Positions 63,206 to 64,000 of a stretch of DNA of 64,000 bases are shown here, piece by piece. The DNA lies in NCBI GenBank assembly GCA_020248945.1, contig JADCGQ010000021.1, positions 1 to 64,000 of the forward strand, in the 5' to 3' direction. The notes beneath the pieces were generated by a model that saw only the letters and a list, made by a program, of their open reading frames with translations, was not told where the DNA came from and searched no databases. Made by a program: the position numbers and the translations under genes. Source of the stretch: Rubrivivax sp. GTDB lineage: Bacteria; Pseudomonadota; Gammaproteobacteria; Burkholderiales; Burkholderiaceae_C. Positions within the stretch are counted from its first letter, which is position 1, and each line of letters begins with the position of its first letter.

Positions 63206-63499
63206 ATGAAGACCGCCCCCGAAGAACCCGACGTGCCCCCCGAGGTGCGGCGCCAGATCGACCGCAGCGTCCCGGCGTTCCCCGGCATGCCGTGGCGCCG
63301 CCGCCTGTTGTTCGTGGCGCTGGCGCTGGCCATGGGCTGGGCGGTCGTGTCGACGATCGTCGATCCGCCCGGCGGCTTCAAGCGCAACCCCCCGCCCCGC
63401 CCCGACGCCGCGGCCTGCGCGCCCGGGCAGACGCAGGGCTGCGTCGGCGGCACGGCGCAGATCATCGCGGCGCCGGCCGCGCCGGCGGCCTCGCGCTGA
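63206..63499 (+). CDS. Small single-span membrane protein, hypothetical
   Basis: The 97-residue protein has a charged, proline-rich N-terminus (EEPDVPPEVRRQIDRS), one membrane segment (RRRLLFVALALAMGWAVVST) and a Pro/Ala-rich C-terminal part with two cysteines (AACAPGQTQGCVGG). No family is recognised. Orientation with the N-terminus inside is suggested by the arginines before the segment. It is 54 nt after imuB on the same strand and could be cotranscribed, but nothing ties it to mutagenesis. Confidence 0.65.
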   Translation: MKTAPEEPDVPPEVRRQIDRSVPAFPGMPWRRRLLFVALALAMGWAVVSTIVDPPGGFKRNPPPRPDAAACAPGQTQGCVGGTAQIIAAPAAPAASR

Positions 63500-63522
63500 A
63501 GATCTGCGCTGAACCCCGGGCC

Positions 63523-64000
63523 TCAGCCCAGTTCGATGCGAAAGCGCAGCCCGTCGCTGTGGCCGTAGGCCGCGCCCTTGCTGAAGGCGCCCATGGCCAC
63601 GCCGCCGTTGGCCGTGATCACCTTCTGCGACGGCAGGTTCTCGGGGTCGGTGGTGAGGTCGATGAAGCCCATGCCCAACTCGCGTGCCACGGGCAGCAGC
63701 AGGCCCAGCGCCCGCGTGCCGTGCCCACGCTGGCGCTGCCAGGGCACGAGGCTGTAGCCGACGTGGCCCAGCACGTAGGGCGGCAGCGGCGCATGGCCAT
63801 GGTTCCAGCGCAGGTTGATGAGGCCGACGAAGCCTCCCGGGCCCTCGTCGGCGGCGTCCCAGATCCAGCGCTGCAGGCTGGGCACGCGCGGCACCTGCGA
63901 GCCGTCGGGCAGCGTCACCAGCGGGCCGCCGCCCTGGCGGTTGTCGGTGAGCGCGACGAAGCCGGCGGGGTCTTCGGCGATGCGCGCCAGCGTCTCGCGG
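63523..64000 (-). CDS. GNAT-family acetyltransferase, N-terminus outside the window
   Basis: The frame runs to the window edge (codon at 63999), so the gene is partial. The GTG at 63918 is internal, because sensible sequence (ETLARIAEDPAGFVALTD) continues upstream. GNAT landmarks are GFVGLINLRWNHG, the acetyl-CoA loop in SLVPWQRQRGHGTRALGLLL, and LTTDPENLPSQKVITANGG near the end. The acceptor substrate is unknown. It converges on the small membrane protein gene with a 23-nt gap. Confidence 0.88.
   Translation of the reverse strand, partial: RETLARIAEDPAGFVALTDNRQGGGPLVTLPDGSQVPRVPSLQRWIWDAADEGPGGFVGLINLRWNHGHAPLPPYVLGHVGYSLVPWQRQRGHGTRALGLLLPVARELGMGFIDLTTDPENLPSQKVITANGGVAMGAFSKGAAYGHSDGLRFRIELG

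Overview
The window is about 70% GC and almost fully packed with genes. Many neighbours share ATGA or GTGA stop/start overlaps. The gene set (HypT-like LysR next to gltIJKL, imuA/imuB, two DUF2145 modules, a Pseudomonas-type ahpC/ahpF pair, a PP_1105-type ATP-dependent ligase, and a dispersed repeat with core TTCGGGCTGAGCC) fits a chromosomal segment of a betaproteobacterium, probably Burkholderiales of the Rubrivivax/Leptothrix type. That placement is an inference from gene content. I see no tRNA, rRNA, CRISPR array, transposase or phage gene. No stretch longer than 300 bases lacks a gene or pseudogene.

Layout. 1-943: end of an oligopeptidase B gene behind what looks like contig-end noise. 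960-1670: unknown protein. 1753-8217: a MocR-type regulator divergent from six tightly coupled genes (LysE exporter, EamA exporter, Asp/Glu-type racemase, aminotransferase, PhzF protein, VOC protein), probably an amino-acid modification and export pathway. 8341-11416: secreted M3 peptidase and a D-serine-dehydratase-like enzyme. 11543-16036: patatin phospholipase, ligase-associated exonuclease, universal stress protein and ATP-dependent DNA ligase. 16160-17048: decayed chemoreceptor. 17066-23150: small unknown protein, SPINDLY-type O-GlcNAc transferase and a type I secretion ABC/HlyD pair. 23158-24551: DUF2145 module 1. 24738-29053: LysR regulator and a glutamate/aspartate ABC transporter with a sigma-54-like promoter. 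29136-30521: MoaD-like protein plus Asp-box propeller. 30522-32899: ahpC and ahpF.

33088-47863 is the most striking part. It is a three-gene, 14.8-kb cell-surface operon: a ~3,437-residue secreted protein built of DUF11 and SdrD/Cna-B-like repeats, a 1,109-residue outer-membrane barrel candidate with an Ig-like N-terminal part, and an OmpA-family protein with a polyproline linker. All three are translationally coupled. I read it as a candidate surface-fibre display system in which the barrel and the OmpA protein anchor or export the giant protein. No recognised secretion class explains it.

47866-53971: SEC-C protein and XRE regulator with a palindromic operator, YiaA/B membrane protein, DUF2145 module 2, amidohydrolase and an LplT-PlsC fusion. 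54016-59477 (minus strand): VOC protein, glutaminase with STAS and cyclic-nucleotide domains, then RsbW-, RsbV- and RsbU-like partner-switching proteins and an NmrA-type oxidoreductase. 59606-60583: AraC regulator. 60654-63151: LexA-controlled imuA/imuB without an adjacent dnaE2. 63206-64000: small membrane protein and a GNAT acetyltransferase cut by the window edge.
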